Shown one piece after another: positions 32,991 through 33,442 of a stretch of DNA of 33,442 bases. This stretch comes from a virus. The stretch's first letter is position 1; every line of letters begins with the position of its first letter. Under the pieces are notes generated by a model, which saw only the letters and a list, made by a program, of their open reading frames with translations, was not told the DNA's origin and did not search any database. The position numbers were made by a program, and so were the translations under genes. The DNA lies in the IMG/VR virus record IMGVR_UViG_3300017971_007146, positions 1 to 33,442 of that record. One strand, written 5' to 3'.

Positions 32991-33442
32991 TTATCCTATG
33001 TTCTCTGTTATTTTTTTAATTTCTTTTGTTACTGGTTGTTCAAGTTGTAATTGTTCTTTAACAGGTTCAAGGTTTTTATATGCTTCAATAAACTCTTTAG
33101 GAAACCATTTTTCCAATTCGGAAGTAAGGACTGTTCTTCCCCAAGATTTTATATTCCATCTATCAGTCATTAGTTTTTGAGTAATTGGATCAGAATACTG
33201 GCATTTATAATTTCCGTATTTTAAATCTTTAAGAACGATCATAAGTTGTTGATGTGCTATTGTATCAATAGTTCCTTCCAGGTATTCTCTAAAGTCAGCA
33301 ATTACAGGAAATGAAGTATATTTTCTATTGGCCATTATTTTTTTAGAAGCATTTATTACCTGTTCGATATTGAAGTTTTTAAGAGCTTCATAATATATTG
33401 TGAGTAGTGTTTCAGTGTATTTTCTATTATAATATTCACAAA
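32991..33442 (-). CDS. probable helicase-loader type replication protein, N-terminus cut by window edge
   Basis: The frame is open to the right edge (first complete codon at 33440), so the Met at 33335 is internal. The visible 149 residues contain ETLLTIYYEALKNFNIEQVI...KKIMANRKYTSFPVIADFREY, the helix pattern of SPP1 G39P-like helicase loaders. YSDPITQKLMTDRWNIKSWGRTV...WFPKEFIEAYKNL follows, resembling the DUF6475-type C-terminal element seen in other phage replication proteins. Role: loading the replicative helicase, inferred. It marks the edge of an early/replication region to the right. Confidence 0.6.
   Translation of the reverse strand, partial: CEYYNRKYTETLLTIYYEALKNFNIEQVINASKKIMANRKYTSFPVIADFREYLEGTIDTIAHQQLMIVLKDLKYGNYKCQYSDPITQKLMTDRWNIKSWGRTVLTSELEKWFPKEFIEAYKNLEPVKEQLQLEQPVTKEIKKITENIG

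Noticed and set aside
1-33442. CRISPR array, insertion sequence, integrase or att site
   Set aside because: No spaced direct repeats, transposase or recombinase motifs or duplicated integration core could be found by reading both strands.

Overview
The window is most of the structural half of an AT-rich, contractile-tailed phage or prophage (myovirus morphology), plus a small cargo block. The tail and baseplate genes follow the order and families of phage Mu (gp37/gp38, sheath, tube, gp41, tape measure, then gp43 to gp48). The head module is HK97-like (HK97-type portal, protease and capsid protein) with a Terminase_2-type small subunit. No integrase, transposase or att site is visible, so lysogeny cannot be decided. 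The host cannot be named. Strong AAGGAG-type ribosome sites and Maf/PseB-type genes suggest a flagellated bacterium with glycosylated flagellin, but that is inference.

Region 1 (1-5593, + strand) is a tightly coupled cargo operon. It holds the C-terminus of a PseB/CapD-type UDP-sugar 4,6-dehydratase, two small unknown genes, a GNAT N-acetyltransferase and a broken Cys-cluster gene. A second Cys-cluster gene, a large Maf/DUF115 motility-associated glycosyltransferase with a C-terminal TPR tail, and several more small Cys-rich genes follow. A rho-independent terminator at 5598-5626 closes it. Together these look like a phage-borne sugar-synthesis and protein O-glycosylation module.

Region 2 (5629-7976) is the lysis end of the leftward late block: a 3TM-like holin, an M15 peptidase endolysin, a membrane-anchored coiled-coil protein, and a CII-like (CP76-type) DNA-binding regulator. 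The regulator diverges from a tiny + strand gene across a 58-bp AT-rich gap, which could be a switch inside the late region.

Region 3 (7991-19011, - strand) holds the tail: fibre, baseplate wedge and hub, spike, tape measure, the tail assembly chaperone with a classic -1 frameshift site, tube and sheath. Region 4 (19021-31597) holds tail completion, head-tail connection, three tandem paralogues of likely surface proteins, decoration, capsid, protease, F-like morphogenesis, portal, three unknown structural-looking genes and the large terminase.

Region 5 (31590-33442) holds the small terminase, a promoter candidate, a terminator, a candidate structured RNA in the 3' region of a coiled-coil gene, and the C-terminal part of a likely helicase-loader type replication gene. 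Transcription of the late block most likely starts near 32240 and runs leftward to the convergent boundary at about 5.6 kb.
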